A stretch of DNA of 64,000 nucleotides from Pseudanabaena sp. M53BS1SP1A06MG. GTDB lineage: Bacteria > Cyanobacteriota > Cyanobacteriia > Pseudanabaenales > Pseudanabaenaceae. Positions 18,201-29,100 of the stretch are shown here, one piece after another. The position numbers and the translations under genes were made by a program. How positions within the stretch are numbered: the stretch's first letter is position 1; each line of letters starts with the position of its first letter. The notes beneath the pieces are model-generated. The model did not search any database and had not been told where the DNA came from. It saw only the letters and a list, made by a program, of their open reading frames with translations. Location of the stretch: contig JADBWH010000048.1 in NCBI GenBank assembly GCA_020404105.1, positions 1-64,000 on the forward strand, in the 5' to 3' direction.

Positions 18201-20378
18201 TTCTACCACATAGCGCTTCAGCCTCGCCTTGCTAATTTCTTCTGCTCCCTTCTCCAGTGATAGCGGAAAATCTTGCACCACCTGCACAAACCACTCAGGC
18301 TGTGCATCCTTGGGAATGCCCACACGGATCATCTGGGATCGGTCATCTTCAATCAGCCATCCATGCACAAATAAACTCTGCCACAGCATTTGCGTCAAAT
18401 ACCGCAACGCCGCTACAGGAAAAGAAGCCGACCCACAAGCAGGATCGCCGATTTTTAGGGAAAGGATGTCTTTGGGTGATTTGAGCTTTAATTCCCCTAA
18501 ATCCCCTAGAGGAGATTCATAAACCAAAGGTTCCAAAGTCCTTCTTACAGTTGGTACAGCTAGTTGGGGGCGAGTATAGAAAGTTCCTGAACCCTTGCGA
18601 GTACCACCCCACCGTACCAAAAACCATTCCATCGGTAAGATAATCCGCGCAATTAATTGTCTAGCTAACTGACTAACCTCATCTTCATATTTTGCTAGAG
18701 CATCGCCTTTGTTACTGCGAGGCTTAGACACTAATTTGCCTACCTTGACGGCTTTTACTGCCCACTGATGCACGCGATCGCGCAAGATGGCAACGCGATC
18801 GTCCTGAAGGAGATCGTCAATTTCTAAGTCCGTCTCTGACTCGATTTCTTCTTCCACTTCTTCAATATCAGCAATCTCTTCCTCATCAACTTCTTCAGCC
18901 TCACCCTCAGCTTCACCTTTCGGAGCCTTCGCTTGCTTCTTTAGCTTTTCTAATAGAGACTCAAGGGTTTGATCGTCCATCTCCTCTAGACGCGATAGGG
19001 GTAATACAGGCTGATTACCCAAATTAAGGAAAACCATCGGATTGTCTGGTGCGGCTTGACGCAGTTCAAAGTCTAATAAACCCTCATAGAGAATCCCGAT
19101 ATATTCTGAAGACAAGTCTGAAAAATCCACAGGTGCAGTTACCCAAGTGCTACTTCTGCCCTGACGTACCTTGACTTTGCTACGGGTCAATAATTCCAAA
19201 ATGCGATAGACCAGATCATCCGATGGCAGTTGGCTATCATCAGGATACTCAAATAATGCCAAAGCTCTCAATACAGGGTCAGTGGAACTAGCTTCGCTGG
19301 ATTCAAGGCTAGATGGAACGCTAGGCTTAAATAAGCCACCGCCATATTCGGGAATCGGTAATGCTTCATGGCTGCAACCATGATAGACCAAGCGAAATAA
19401 TGCCAATAGGCGTGGATAGGCACTAAATCGATTGCGTAAAGCTTCTGTGGCTCTGCCACCAGCCACCCGATCTAGCTGCTCCCGTAGATTTTGTAAACTA
19501 TAGGACTGGTTATAGATTGGGTTGTGACGTGGTAATAGATTTCTGGCTTCGGCAAATAGCACAAACACACAGCGCATAATGAACCGAGTCGCGGCGATGT
19601 ACAAAGACTTGTGATCGATATCGAGATCTTCCTGCTGGGTGAGGACTTCCCGAATCAATAGTTCTACCGCTTGCCTGACCCTTTCGCCTAAATGTTCAGA
19701 TAATTCTGCCTGACCTTGCCGCGAGGCGGCGATCGCTGCGAGTAAAGGACTTAATCCTTGATCCTTTTCGGGCGTAAGGGTGTTAGTCGAAAGCAGCGAT
19801 CGCAATGCCATCACTTGTAAACTGGGCTGCCCTTCCTCAAACCAAAGACTAGAATCCGCCTCACACCAAGCGTCATAATCAGAACCTGCATGGATTAATC
19901 GCCATTGATTGCCATTGGTGAGTAAGGCGATCGGTTGGTTTGCCTGCCGTAACCACTCCACTACGCGAGATACTGCCCTTTTGCCCTTGCCAATCCCTAA
20001 ACGACTGATATTATTTGCTGTAAATACAGGTAATAGTCCGCCCTTGGGTTCTTGCCAAAGGCGTTGTGGTTTTAGGTTTTCACCAGTCATCAGTCTGCGC
20101 ATCCAGCCAGCATCAACTTGATTCCCTTTGCGCCAATACTGTGCAGACAAGCCTAAAACCTGTTCCAAGACAGTATCAAGTAAGTTGCTCAGGGATTCGC
20201 CATCTTTGGGGCTGAGTAAGTCTAAATCCCGTCGTAGGCGATCGCTAACATAGCTCGATAGATTACGCAGATCATCGAGAAAAAACTCTCCCAACTTTGC
20301 TGGGGCAATCAATAAACCACCGTGGCTGAGTACAGACCACCAAGCATATTTATCAACGGTTGCGATCGTTTTTTGCAT
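15201..20378 (-). CDS. PglX/DrmMI-like DNA adenine methyltransferase, 1725 aa
   Basis: A long Type IIG/Eco57I-like N6-adenine methyltransferase. The N-terminal part resembles the nuclease-like module of such enzymes (IALLTNGNQWRLIHAG, about 150-165), but I cannot assign catalytic residues there. A very acidic linker follows (about 495-540). The SAM-binding motif I is GDPACGSASFPVAALR (about 645), and the catalytic motif IV is NPPW in MIGNPPWEIQ (about 965). The target-recognition half extends to the C-terminus. In DISARM class 1, DrmMI methylates host DNA to mark self (established knowledge). It follows the DrmD-like gene by 88 bp and precedes xisH by 7 bp. Modification of host DNA is the likely role. 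Its length is near or above the upper end of PglX-like proteins. Confidence 0.8.
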   Translation of the reverse strand: MQKTIATVDKYAWWSVLSHGGLLIAPAKLGEFFLDDLRNLSSYVSDRLRRDLDLLSPKDGESLSNLLDTVLEQVLGLSAQYWRKGNQVDAGWMRRLMTGENLKPQRLWQEPKGGLLPVFTANNISRLGIGKGKRAVSRVVEWLRQANQPIALLTNGNQWRLIHAGSDYDAWCEADSSLWFEEGQPSLQVMALRSLLSTNTLTPEKDQGLSPLLAAIAASRQGQAELSEHLGERVRQAVELLIREVLTQQEDLDIDHKSLYIAATRFIMRCVFVLFAEARNLLPRHNPIYNQSYSLQNLREQLDRVAGGRATEALRNRFSAYPRLLALFRLVYHGCSHEALPIPEYGGGLFKPSVPSSLESSEASSTDPVLRALALFEYPDDSQLPSDDLVYRILELLTRSKVKVRQGRSSTWVTAPVDFSDLSSEYIGILYEGLLDFELRQAAPDNPMVFLNLGNQPVLPLSRLEEMDDQTLESLLEKLKKQAKAPKGEAEGEAEEVDEEEIADIEEVEEEIESETDLEIDDLLQDDRVAILRDRVHQWAVKAVKVGKLVSKPRSNKGDALAKYEDEVSQLARQLIARIILPMEWFLVRWGGTRKGSGTFYTRPQLAVPTVRRTLEPLVYESPLGDLGELKLKSPKDILSLKIGDPACGSASFPVAALRYLTQMLWQSLFVHGWLIEDDRSQMIRVGIPKDAQPEWFVQVVQDFPLSLEKGAEEISKARLKRYVVENCIYGVDINPLAVELGRLALWVETMDRSLPFTFLDHKIKCGNALVGCWFDRFQDYPVMAWEREGGDANHTKFVNHFRDKKGKPSGDKWTQAIKDLRGNVVKAELKVLLECLDPAKVSLKFPDFDLPQLPEAIHDQALMVFEQIHAQVNNPWEQEESYRVNIADSEALARLKFAFDSWCAVWFWEGEDLEFAPTPSRFYNPPVETREVIEKLTRKYQFFHWELEFPDVFTSESQGFNAMIGNPPWEIQKPNSMEFFSNVDPLYRTYGKQEAISKQLEYFTTNPEIEKEWLAYNARLKALSNWTKNVGFPWGYEEKLGHLGQTGDKFSVSRSAKESEYLHGLWQNRRANNKSYADPNHPFILQGSADINTYKMFLELSLSLLANGGRLGLIVPSGIYTDKGATTLRTEFLEFNQWDWLFGIINWNKIFSSVYYRFKFCITIVQKGGHTSAIKSAFSRYFIGEWENAEMFIMPYSSEQVKKFSPKSKSLLETRTQKDLDVLEKIYSNSVLLGDDSPQGWGIEYATEFHMTADSKLFPPRPKWEAQGYIADEYGHWLKGNWKELAENQDSWQEILNRPNGVILSRDKSQFIHIDDVEHIALPLYEGRMIGQFDFSQKGWVSGKGRTAVWRDIDFKDKLIEPQYLMSLEDANSRGIVEKGKKITFMDVTSSTNARSMIATFSSQKPCGHKSPILIIEKRSVIDLLLLLALLNSFSFDFTIRSRLGGQSLTWSVLDESGLSKKAEKYRTSLALICANLTLPSNCFSVYWLEIQTNIDKNKSLLQYWALSHYERLRLRCILDAVIAELWELSIEDFAWILHNCDHSIETMRDKVFYRTLDPKGFWRVDKEKDPELRHTVLSLIAFHELKRIGLDNFLNLNDGEGWLLPDTLRLADYGLGHDDRANQPQPVTSRFTLPDWDNTATPPNAPINYKQRFYPWQLAKTPAQSWAECERNADNLKRLLKDQQTPPPPTKAAKLPSDPDYTPPTDLLGNPLQVDLFGNVIDR

Positions 20379-20423
20379 GAATTTGAGCCGAATTAGGGAG
20401 ATTTAGTGAGGTTTCTGCGATTG

Positions 20424-20466
20424 AATAATTTTGTAGCGTGGCGAAGCCGCGCCACAAAATTATTCT
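20424..20466. terminator. Hairpin between drmD-like and methyltransferase genes
   Basis: Arms GAATAATTTTGT/ACAAAATTATTC enclose GTGGCG-aagc-CGCGCCAC. The GC-rich tip (GGCGAAGCC) is a common cyanobacterial interspersed hairpin. It starts right after the helicase stop codon and may partly terminate or stabilise the upstream mRNA. Confidence 0.5.
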
Positions 20467-20467
20467 T

Positions 20468-23400
20468 TTACTTAGGTAAGCGAATTTCTACGGTTACAGG
20501 AAATATTTGTGCGTCCCCTCGTAATTTGTAACGATTGACCAATACTTTGTCAATCACACGGGTTTGCTCTTTATCGAGAAACTCCAGTAAATGCTGATAG
20601 TTCTTTTGACGACGTTCGAGTTCTTCCTCTAGACTTTGCAGTTTTTCTGCTTGCGATCGCGCATCCTCCACAAATAACCGCAGTTGCTGCATATCTAGCA
20701 GTAACTTATCTCGCTCCTTAGCCAGTTTTTGAATGCTAGTATCCGACATAGCCCGTTTAACTTCCTGCATCCGTGATTTAAATCGTTCCGTTTCATCCTG
20801 TTTGGCTTGTCGATAACGTTTTTTTATCTCTGTCTCTAGGTTTTGCGTTAACTGATTAGTCAATTCCGTAATTTTTTTCCTAACATCTCTCTGGATATCA
20901 CCCCAAAGTTCTTGTACTGAGGCGATCGCTTCTGGATTGTCGATATTTCCTGACGGGCGATCGGCAACAGGACTGACAAAAGGTAACTGCTCGCCCAACT
21001 CACCATTTTTGATTCCAAATCGCCAAGTTTGCACCCAATGATGAAACGGCTCTCGCAAAGCATTAACCGCCATTTCTTCGACCGTGAGTAACAAAACTGC
21101 ATCTAGCCCTTGGGGAACATCACCATAACGGGCTGTCCATCGACTAGTTCTCTGCTCTTCGCTAGGAAATCTCGCACGCGCAAACATCGCCAATGCTTGA
21201 TGAAATAGGGGATGCCCTAAATGCAGCAGGGTTGTATCTTTGCTAGCTCGAAATACTGGGCGCTGATTTTTATAATCGATAAAGTGCTGTGGGTCAAAGA
21301 CAATCGCAGGTAAAGCCCCTTTGGTATCTTGGCTAAGATTGAGGCGCAAATAGTCATCAACTATTTTTTGCCAGCGACTAGGAATTGGTAATTGCAAATG
21401 GAAGCGTCCTTGCTCATCTACTCCAAAAGACTGTCTGCTAATTCCTATCCCTAGAGCTTCTTCAAGGGTGGATTTTAAGGTGTCAGGAGATAGATCAAGA
21501 GCTTGTTTAAATGCTTCATAGTCTGTTTCTAGATCTTCCATCATCAATGCCGATGGATCTACAGGTATCTCGGCTCGTCCTTTAGTTTTGGCGATCGCCT
21601 GATCGAGATTTTCTAAGATGCGATCGCTGTCTTGAAAGTCCACAAATCGGCGCTGAAAAGCTGCGTCAAAAACCTCTTCCATAGAACCTAAGTCTTCGCG
21701 AATTGCATTGACTTTCTCGGCAACTCTTGCTAGAAAGCGCAAATCGGCATCATCCTCGCTGGTAAAGTGAAACACAATCACATCTCGCGATTGACCATGA
21801 CGATCTAAGCGACCATTGCGTTGATCCAACCGAGAAGGATTCCAAGGAATGTCGTAGTGCAGCACGAGACGGGCAGTTTCCTGTAGGTTTAAGCCTTCAG
21901 AAGCCGCGTCAGTCGCTACGAGAATCCTAATCGGATCGTCAGGATTATTAAAAGCCTGTTTGATGTCTTCCCGTTCTTGGTCAGACATACCGCCAAACAA
22001 GACCCTAACCCTTGAATCAGAATCCTTGAATGTCTCTTGAAGTCTACGTTCTAGATAATCTAAAGTGGTTTTGTATTCTGTAAAAATAATTAAGCGATCA
22101 TTCTCAACCCACTCTTGCCCAATTCGCAAATATTGCTTAATCAGTTTGATGAGCTTTTCCCATCTGCTATCAACGGCGGGATTAGGTATTCGCGCAATTG
22201 TCCGATCATCTTCTAGCTTTAGTGATGGATCTAGTGAGAGATTTAGTGAGCGTAAACAATGGTCGATTTCACCTACTTCTGCCATGAGGTGAGGCAATAG
22301 AGGTTTTAGCCAAGCGCCTGTGGTCTTAGTCGCATATTGAATTCTACCCTCTACCTCCAGATCGTCATCAAGATCGGCTGTTAAAGCTTTTCGGGCTGCT
22401 TGCACCTCAGCAGTTTTCGCCTCTTCCTGTTGATTTACCCCTTCTTGAAATCTTTGCCAAGATATGGCGAAGGTATAGGGACAGGACAATAAGCGCTTAT
22501 TTAAAACCTCAACAGCAAAAGAACCTGCCAACTGTTCAGTCTTGCTTTTCGCCGCGATTAAACTTTTTACAGCAACCCGAAACTCAGAAAAGGCTCTAGC
22601 GAGTCTATTTTCCTTAGCATCAAAAAATAATGGCAAAGGTTCAATTAGGCGATCGCAAAAACGAGGATGACGACCATTTTGTTCATCAAATTGATTGATT
22701 TCCCGTTTCAAGCGACGAATCACAATTTCTCCAATTCTATCCTTAGTTTTGGTATCTAGCTCATGGGTTTGTGTAAACCTCACAGGATCTAACTGCTCCA
22801 GCAATCCTGTAAAACAACGGGTATGACCATTATGAGGAGTCGCACTGAGAAATAGCTTATGCTCAAAGTAGGGAGAGATTAGCCGCAACATCTCTGCCAA
22901 ATCACTATCCTGACCAAAGTTTGAGGGCATCAAGTTATGAACTTCATCCACAATCAAAAGATCCCAAGGCAGATGGGGTGAATCTTTGCTAGTCTCGAAT
23001 GTAGATCGCAACTGTTCTAAAACATCAGGTTGCTTTAGATAGTGATAGGAGGTAATAATTCTGGGATAAGTCCGCCAAGGATTAGCATCTAAGCCTAAAC
23101 GTTTCTGCAAAGCGTAAGTTTCAGGGCGATCGATGACATCAAAGGTCAATGAAAATTTAGATTGCATTTCCTGTTGCCATTGCTTTTTGAGAGCAGCAGG
23201 TGTTAACACTAAAACCTTTCTTACCCGCCGCCTCAACAACAACTCAGTTAAAATCAATCCTGCTTCTACGGTCTTACCTAACCCAACATCATCCGCGAGC
23301 AGCAGGGAAATCCGAGACATAGACAAAGCGCGACTCAGGGGAAATAACTGGAATTCTTCGACTTGCAGCGCCCCAAAGAAAGGAGAACTATATAGATGCT

Positions 23401-23737
23401 TTTGAAATCCCTCTAAACCCTCGATTGGCAAAAATGGCGACAATGCTCCCCACCGTGCCGCTCTTTGCAGCGCATCAAACTCAACTGGGGGCATACAGTC
23501 TGTAGCATCTACCTTGGGTAAAGCGGTTGGTTCTAACAAACTAGCCTGTGGCTCATGCTCCCAGATTAAAGTTTCCGTCAGTTCACCCTCTGTATCTGTA
23601 TATTCAACCTGCACCAAATGCCAAATTCCTGCGGGCGTTACTTGAGAAGGCTCCACAGCAGTAATCAAGGCTCTACGATTGCGGACAGTTGCCAACATTC
23701 CAACTTGAGGAATAGTTGTTGCAGTAGTGGTAGCCAT
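20468..23737 (-). CDS. drmD: DrmD-like SNF2 helicase of a DISARM-related system
   Basis: 1089 residues. The N-terminal about 90 residues precede an SNF2 core with Walker A ADDVGLGKTVEAG (about 149-160), a DEVH box in LIVDEVHNL (about 264), SATPHNGH (motif III) and the C-terminal lobe ATDAASEGLNLQ (about 605) with RNGRLDRHGQ (motif VI). A charged coiled-coil-like region (about 960-1060) closes the protein. Size and motif order match DrmD, the SNF2 helicase of class 1 DISARM (family knowledge). It is the first gene of the minus-strand operon and is followed by a DrmMI-like methyltransferase, as in class 1 DISARM. Separate drmA, drmB and drmC genes are not present. A chromatin-like remodelling or translocation role is inferred. 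Confidence 0.75.
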   Translation of the reverse strand: MATTTATTIPQVGMLATVRNRRALITAVEPSQVTPAGIWHLVQVEYTDTEGELTETLIWEHEPQASLLEPTALPKVDATDCMPPVEFDALQRAARWGALSPFLPIEGLEGFQKHLYSSPFFGALQVEEFQLFPLSRALSMSRISLLLADDVGLGKTVEAGLILTELLLRRRVRKVLVLTPAALKKQWQQEMQSKFSLTFDVIDRPETYALQKRLGLDANPWRTYPRIITSYHYLKQPDVLEQLRSTFETSKDSPHLPWDLLIVDEVHNLMPSNFGQDSDLAEMLRLISPYFEHKLFLSATPHNGHTRCFTGLLEQLDPVRFTQTHELDTKTKDRIGEIVIRRLKREINQFDEQNGRHPRFCDRLIEPLPLFFDAKENRLARAFSEFRVAVKSLIAAKSKTEQLAGSFAVEVLNKRLLSCPYTFAISWQRFQEGVNQQEEAKTAEVQAARKALTADLDDDLEVEGRIQYATKTTGAWLKPLLPHLMAEVGEIDHCLRSLNLSLDPSLKLEDDRTIARIPNPAVDSRWEKLIKLIKQYLRIGQEWVENDRLIIFTEYKTTLDYLERRLQETFKDSDSRVRVLFGGMSDQEREDIKQAFNNPDDPIRILVATDAASEGLNLQETARLVLHYDIPWNPSRLDQRNGRLDRHGQSRDVIVFHFTSEDDADLRFLARVAEKVNAIREDLGSMEEVFDAAFQRRFVDFQDSDRILENLDQAIAKTKGRAEIPVDPSALMMEDLETDYEAFKQALDLSPDTLKSTLEEALGIGISRQSFGVDEQGRFHLQLPIPSRWQKIVDDYLRLNLSQDTKGALPAIVFDPQHFIDYKNQRPVFRASKDTTLLHLGHPLFHQALAMFARARFPSEEQRTSRWTARYGDVPQGLDAVLLLTVEEMAVNALREPFHHWVQTWRFGIKNGELGEQLPFVSPVADRPSGNIDNPEAIASVQELWGDIQRDVRKKITELTNQLTQNLETEIKKRYRQAKQDETERFKSRMQEVKRAMSDTSIQKLAKERDKLLLDMQQLRLFVEDARSQAEKLQSLEEELERRQKNYQHLLEFLDKEQTRVIDKVLVNRYKLRGDAQIFPVTVEIRLPK

Positions 23738-23987
23738 ACTTCGTAAATCTCTGGTGCTTTGAACTTACAGGCGATCGCCTTTGATAATGACTAGTTTAAT
23801 CTGCTAAAGACTTATTTTTCGCGATTTCGTCATTATTAAGAAAGATTTTGATTATGAGGTTATTCACCTAAATATTCAGATAACTAGCTATATTTGGATT
23901 TAATGATTAATTTAGGATTTATTTAAAGCCATAAGTTTTATTTTTAAGCTTTTTCTAGATTTCACAAGCAAGAACAACTTTTAATTC
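23738..23987. promoter_or_regulatory. Divergent promoter region of the defence block
   Basis: 250 bp of AT-rich DNA separate the minus-strand helicase operon from the plus-strand GHKL operon. No strong dyad or obvious operator is seen, but the start codons face away from each other, so both operons must start here. Confidence 0.6.
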
Positions 23988-26120
23988 ATGTCATACACGG
24001 GATTTTCGACTCCTTCAATCGCAATTATTAATCAAATTCAAACTTTGCTCAAAGAGAGGTATAAAGAGGGATTCCCAGTTATTAAAGAAATCATTCAGAA
24101 TGCTAACGATGGGGGGGCAAGCACATTACATATTGCCCTAGTGCAAAATCTCAAATCACAAAGCCTTAATTGTGATATCAGCCATCCATTGCTAAAAAGA
24201 CCAGCTCTGGTTTTTATCAATAATGGAGATTTTTCGGATAAAGATGAACGCGCTATACTTTGGTTTGGGGCGGATCTGAATGCCTCAGATACCAGTAAGG
24301 TTGGTAAGTTTGGCTTAGGGCAGAAGAGTATCTTCCATTTTTGCGAAGCATTTTTCTACATAGCAAAATCGAGTGAAGAAAGAGAGTATCAAGCCTTTGT
24401 TAATCCTTGGGCAAAGCAAGTTGACCCAATCAATCCAGTCTGGCAAGATATCCAACGCCCAGATTGGGAGGGGATATCGTCAACAGACAGACAATATTTA
24501 AAGGATTACTTACAGAAACAAGGGCTAATTCAAGCAGATCAGCAGTTTTTCGTTTTATGGATACCTTTGCGTCAAGAGTCTGATCGAGATCGCTGTATTT
24601 TACCTAATACCTATCCCAATATTGATTCTATAAGCAGTCATCTTTCGGAAAGGCTAGATGTAAAAGTTGCGACTCTACTGCCCATGCTGCGATCGCTAAA
24701 CACGGTGAATTACTGGATTGCATCTGACTCAGGTAGACTGGAAAAGCAGTTTAGTGTATCTCAGCGTCATGATAGTGACTCAAGCGATCGGAATTCTCTA
24801 GTTCTAATTCCAAATAAAATGAGATCGTTTGATGGATGGGTAGATAGATCTGACACACAAGATTTTGTTCAGTATTTCGGCAGAGAGATTAAGCTAGAAA
24901 ATGACTTAGTAAGAACAATTCACGACTCTCCCAATTGGCCGCAAAGACTTACAGAGGATGATAAAGGCAACCCTAAAAATACTCCAGACAAGCCTGATTC
25001 TCATTGTTCTGCGATCATTTCTCGTACAAGAAAACCGCCTACTCGAACAGGGAAGTTGTTGATTCAATGGGCAGTCTTTTTACCCGTTGCAGACGATGAG
25101 AATATTGCTGAATCTGAACAAATTGATATTGATAGCCAGTGGGACTATACGTTTTTGCTGCATGGATATTTTTTCCTTGACTCTGGGCGGCGCTATATTG
25201 AATTCCTAAACAAAATTCGTGATGGAATAGAAGAAGGAAATGAAAATAATAATGCGTCGTCACAAATAGCAAGACAATGGAACGAGTTTTTAGTTACCAA
25301 AGGCACGTTACCGCTAGCTTTAAGTGCGTTATGGAATTTTATTGAAAATTCAGCAATACCTGAAGCAGAAATATCATTAATATGTTCAGCGATCGCGCAG
25401 TCTTCCTTGTATAAGAGCCTAACCTTTAAATCAGGTCTTTGCCTGAATTCAGCGATCATCTATCGTATTCATCTATCTGGAAATCGTTGGCATTTAGTCG
25501 ATCATAGGTCTAAGCCAATGCGTTCTTTACCTACTATTCCTTCTAAGCAAATTTGGCAAACATTACCACAGTTGAGTAAGTATGCAGAAGATTACTTTTT
25601 GATCGATCCAAAAAAATCTAATCTTTTTGATAGTCACTTATGGGGACATTGGCGATCACACGAAATTTCACAATTAATTGATTGTGAACTCGATCTAAAT
25701 TCAATGTCAGATTTGGACAAACAAGAAGTTTTTAATTTTATAGTTAGTATTTTAGAATCTGTTTCTGATAAGGAACAATTAATCTCGTCAATGAATAAAG
25801 ATGCTAAATTTATTCAAGCGAAATTAGTCAAGCGAAATACAAGCACAAATTATTCTTATTTATCTATTAAAGATCTAGAAAATGCCCAACAGGAAAAGAG
25901 AATATTCACGAACTACGCTCAAGAATGGGCAACTGCTTTAGCTGACGCATTAAACGACACACAAATTTTTCTTGTTGAGCAAAATATAGCTCGCATACTC
26001 TATGGGGGAATGATTAGAGAATGTAATCGAAATTCCTGTCTAGACTTTCTTAGGCTAAGACCTAATCTATCCAGTCTAAGCGATCGTCAAAACTTACTGA
26101 GAAAATTAATCCAACTATGA
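23988..26120 (+). CDS. Sacsin/HSP90-type GHKL ATPase, 710 aa
   Basis: The N-terminal 120 residues hold the GHKL fold: N-box EIIQNANDGG (about 36-45), a FINNGDF strand and the G2 box GKFGLGQKS (about 105-113). This arrangement is that of sacsin/HSP90-like ATPases. The remaining 590 residues show no domain I can name. There is no signal or membrane segment. The stop overlaps the next start (ATGA at 26117), so it is coupled to a second, larger GHKL protein. Such ATPases have been seen near restriction and defence genes (general knowledge), but their role is unclear. Here it may act as a nucleotide-driven sensor or chaperone for the helicases (inference). Confidence 0.7.
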   Translation: MSYTGFSTPSIAIINQIQTLLKERYKEGFPVIKEIIQNANDGGASTLHIALVQNLKSQSLNCDISHPLLKRPALVFINNGDFSDKDERAILWFGADLNASDTSKVGKFGLGQKSIFHFCEAFFYIAKSSEEREYQAFVNPWAKQVDPINPVWQDIQRPDWEGISSTDRQYLKDYLQKQGLIQADQQFFVLWIPLRQESDRDRCILPNTYPNIDSISSHLSERLDVKVATLLPMLRSLNTVNYWIASDSGRLEKQFSVSQRHDSDSSDRNSLVLIPNKMRSFDGWVDRSDTQDFVQYFGREIKLENDLVRTIHDSPNWPQRLTEDDKGNPKNTPDKPDSHCSAIISRTRKPPTRTGKLLIQWAVFLPVADDENIAESEQIDIDSQWDYTFLLHGYFFLDSGRRYIEFLNKIRDGIEEGNENNNASSQIARQWNEFLVTKGTLPLALSALWNFIENSAIPEAEISLICSAIAQSSLYKSLTFKSGLCLNSAIIYRIHLSGNRWHLVDHRSKPMRSLPTIPSKQIWQTLPQLSKYAEDYFLIDPKKSNLFDSHLWGHWRSHEISQLIDCELDLNSMSDLDKQEVFNFIVSILESVSDKEQLISSMNKDAKFIQAKLVKRNTSTNYSYLSIKDLENAQQEKRIFTNYAQEWATALADALNDTQIFLVEQNIARILYGGMIRECNRNSCLDFLRLRPNLSSLSDRQNLLRKLIQL

Positions 26121-29100
26121 ATACTATTAAACACATAAATTTTTACGAAATCAGATTTCTATTACATGGCGATCGCGATCGCTACGATAGTCAAGAAATT
26201 CTGTATATTGTCTCAGAATCAGAGCAAAGCAACTTGTGGGTTAAAGTTGCGAGAACAGTTATTGAAACTTGGCGTATTTTAGATTCAACAATTGCAGATA
26301 CCATACCTAAAGGACAATGGGCTAGTTTGGGGATTGAAGAACTAATATTAAAAAATATTCTTGACAGAATTCAGCCAACTCTGATTAATCCTCGACTTTT
26401 ATCCGCCCAAGAAAGAGAAGAACTACTAAGACAAATTAGTAGCTTCAATCGACAAGATCTATGGCGTAGTCTGAAGTTGCATGAAACAACTACGGGCAGC
26501 TTTACCCAAATTAATGATCATATCTATAGAATCAATCCTAATTTTGATTTAGATCCTCTTTTAGCAGAAGTAGTAATACTAGTTCAAAATACCCAAAGAC
26601 CTGACTGGATTCCAGAATGGACTCCACGAAATGCCATTAACTTTATTGTCAATCAGCCCAACTCAGATCGATATGTCGAAATATTACTAAAGCTTTTGCC
26701 TCAAGCAACTGAAGAGCAAAAGAGAAATTTGAGATCAACCCCATGGCTCCCTTTGCCGTCAGGTGAAGTAATTTCTCCTGCGAATGTTGTTTTCTGTTCT
26801 ATCGGAGAACTACGGACTTTGGAAGAGAGTCTAGAACAAATTCTTAGTATTAATAGAAGTAGCAATCTAGTGACTTTATCAATGCTTGCTGGTGGCGTTG
26901 GCAATATACTTAGAACTCAGAGAAACTTAAGAGACATCTGCACTGAATGGTTTGGAAATAACATCTTGCAATTTTTGCTAAATCAAGATTACTTTTCTAG
27001 TATTTCTAGTAACTGTTCTCTAATTTTAGATGCGCTAAGAATACTCAGAGGTATGAATCAAACAGTTTCTAACAATAATTTTGATAAACTGCAAGGATCT
27101 AAATGGCTTATTGATAATTATAATAATCCCATATCTCCTAGGCAAATTATAAACTATCCTGAATTAAATAGAGAATTAACAGAAATACTATCTCCTGAGG
27201 AAATACGTAGTATCTGCGATTATGTTACCCCATCGCTGTTGCAACATGATATTAGTATTATTCTAAATGATACTCAATTAAGTAATCTATTAATTTCTGA
27301 TGAAGGTGCATTAGCAGAAATTGGTATAGTAGTCGGCTTAATTAGCAAATACTGGATAGGTGACTTAATTGGAGACGATTTAGATGTTAGAGAGTTTCTT
27401 AGAGCTTTTGATGGGTTTGACAAGTTCCCAGTTTTGACTCTAGCTAATAGGATGTCTGAAGACTACTTTAGGCAATATCTTTTAAATCAAGTTTTACAGC
27501 CAATTAGTGATGCCAATCTTTTCAAAGACGTATTAAATTGGATTACCGATAAGTATGTCTCTGCTTCAAATCAATCGGTTGAATTGTTTAACAAATACTT
27601 AACTTTGGCTTGTAAGCATCTCCAATTTTGTGAAGAAATATTGCCTAATATCAAATTATTAAATTCCTTAGGGCAATGGGAAAATCCTTCTAAGCTATGT
27701 GATGGAAAGCAATTTACTGGCATCGTCCCAGAGTCTATTTTAAATTCAGAGCATAGAGACATCCTTGGTTCATATCTAGACTCTAGAGTCAATTCAAGAA
27801 CAGCATCAGGTACATTAGTAGTAAACCCTTCTAGTCATCAAAACAATGCAGAAACTTTAGAACAGTATTTTAAGCCTTGGCTCCCTTATATTCCTTCTGA
27901 ACTGATAGGCTTATTTGTATGTCTGCTAACTGGATCTGATGAACAGACTAGACAGCTTGCCCAAGGATATCTTCAAAGAAGAGATTTTGAAGATTTGAGA
28001 AGTAGATTAGTTTTTGGTACTGATGTCAGAAGTAGACACTTTGTAATCCAGACTGTATCTGATTCTAATCAAACTATCGAGGTGCAAAATTTATTCGGCG
28101 ATTGTATAAGCACAATGAGAACTTCTAGCGAAAATCTAGAACATATATTTATTGGAAATCTAAATCGTGAAACGACTCAAATTTATCTTAGAGAATTTCC
28201 TATAACTAGTAACAACTCGCATCAATTAAAGGATATTTTATTTAGATCTGTCAAGAAATTTGGTGATATTAATGTCTCTAGTCAGCGCATTGAAGAAGTT
28301 TGGGAAGATATTCGTACATCTCGGCAATTAGATATTGAGGTAACTAGAAAGCATATTCTTGAGGATTTACGTCATACTTTGGATACCTTAGGAGTTAAAA
28401 ATAGAAACGACGAACTCAAACAAAAATTGAAGAGATGGGAAGAGCTACGCTATCAACTCACTGCCGAAGAAAGGCAAAGCTCACCTGCTTTAAGAGCAAG
28501 ACAGTCTATAAAGCAAGAAGAAATTAGTAGAACTATTACTGAGATTGAGAATCTAGTGACTAATAATCTAGATGTCAGTCATCATGTTTTGGAATCAATT
28601 CGTTGCAAAATTGGTTGCGGACAATATGGTTATGATGTAAATAGTATTCCCTTTGAACTATTTCAAAACGCTGATGATGCGTTAACAGAGTTACTAGGAA
28701 TGACAAACAATGCACTAGATGATCGAAAGAGAACTTTTGTATTTGAAATAAGTCTTCAAGGGCTGAGAATCATGCATTGGGGAAGACCTATAAATGTATT
28801 TAATTTACCAAATGCTGGAGCTAATAATGATTTTAGCGATCGCGGTTTTGATCGTGACCTGTTAAAGATGTTATCTTTCAACATCTCTGATAAGTCAGAG
28901 AATGTAACTGGAAAATTTGGACTAGGATTTAAGTCAGTTTATCTGATCTGTAATGAACCTAAAGTCATTAGTGGAGATATGAGCTTTTCCATTGAATCTG
29001 GCTTATTACCTGTGGCTTTGCCTAGAACTAATCAAGCAGAGCAAGATTATCAATTAATAAAAGGTTATAAACAGAGCCTAACAGAGATCGTTCCTAATAT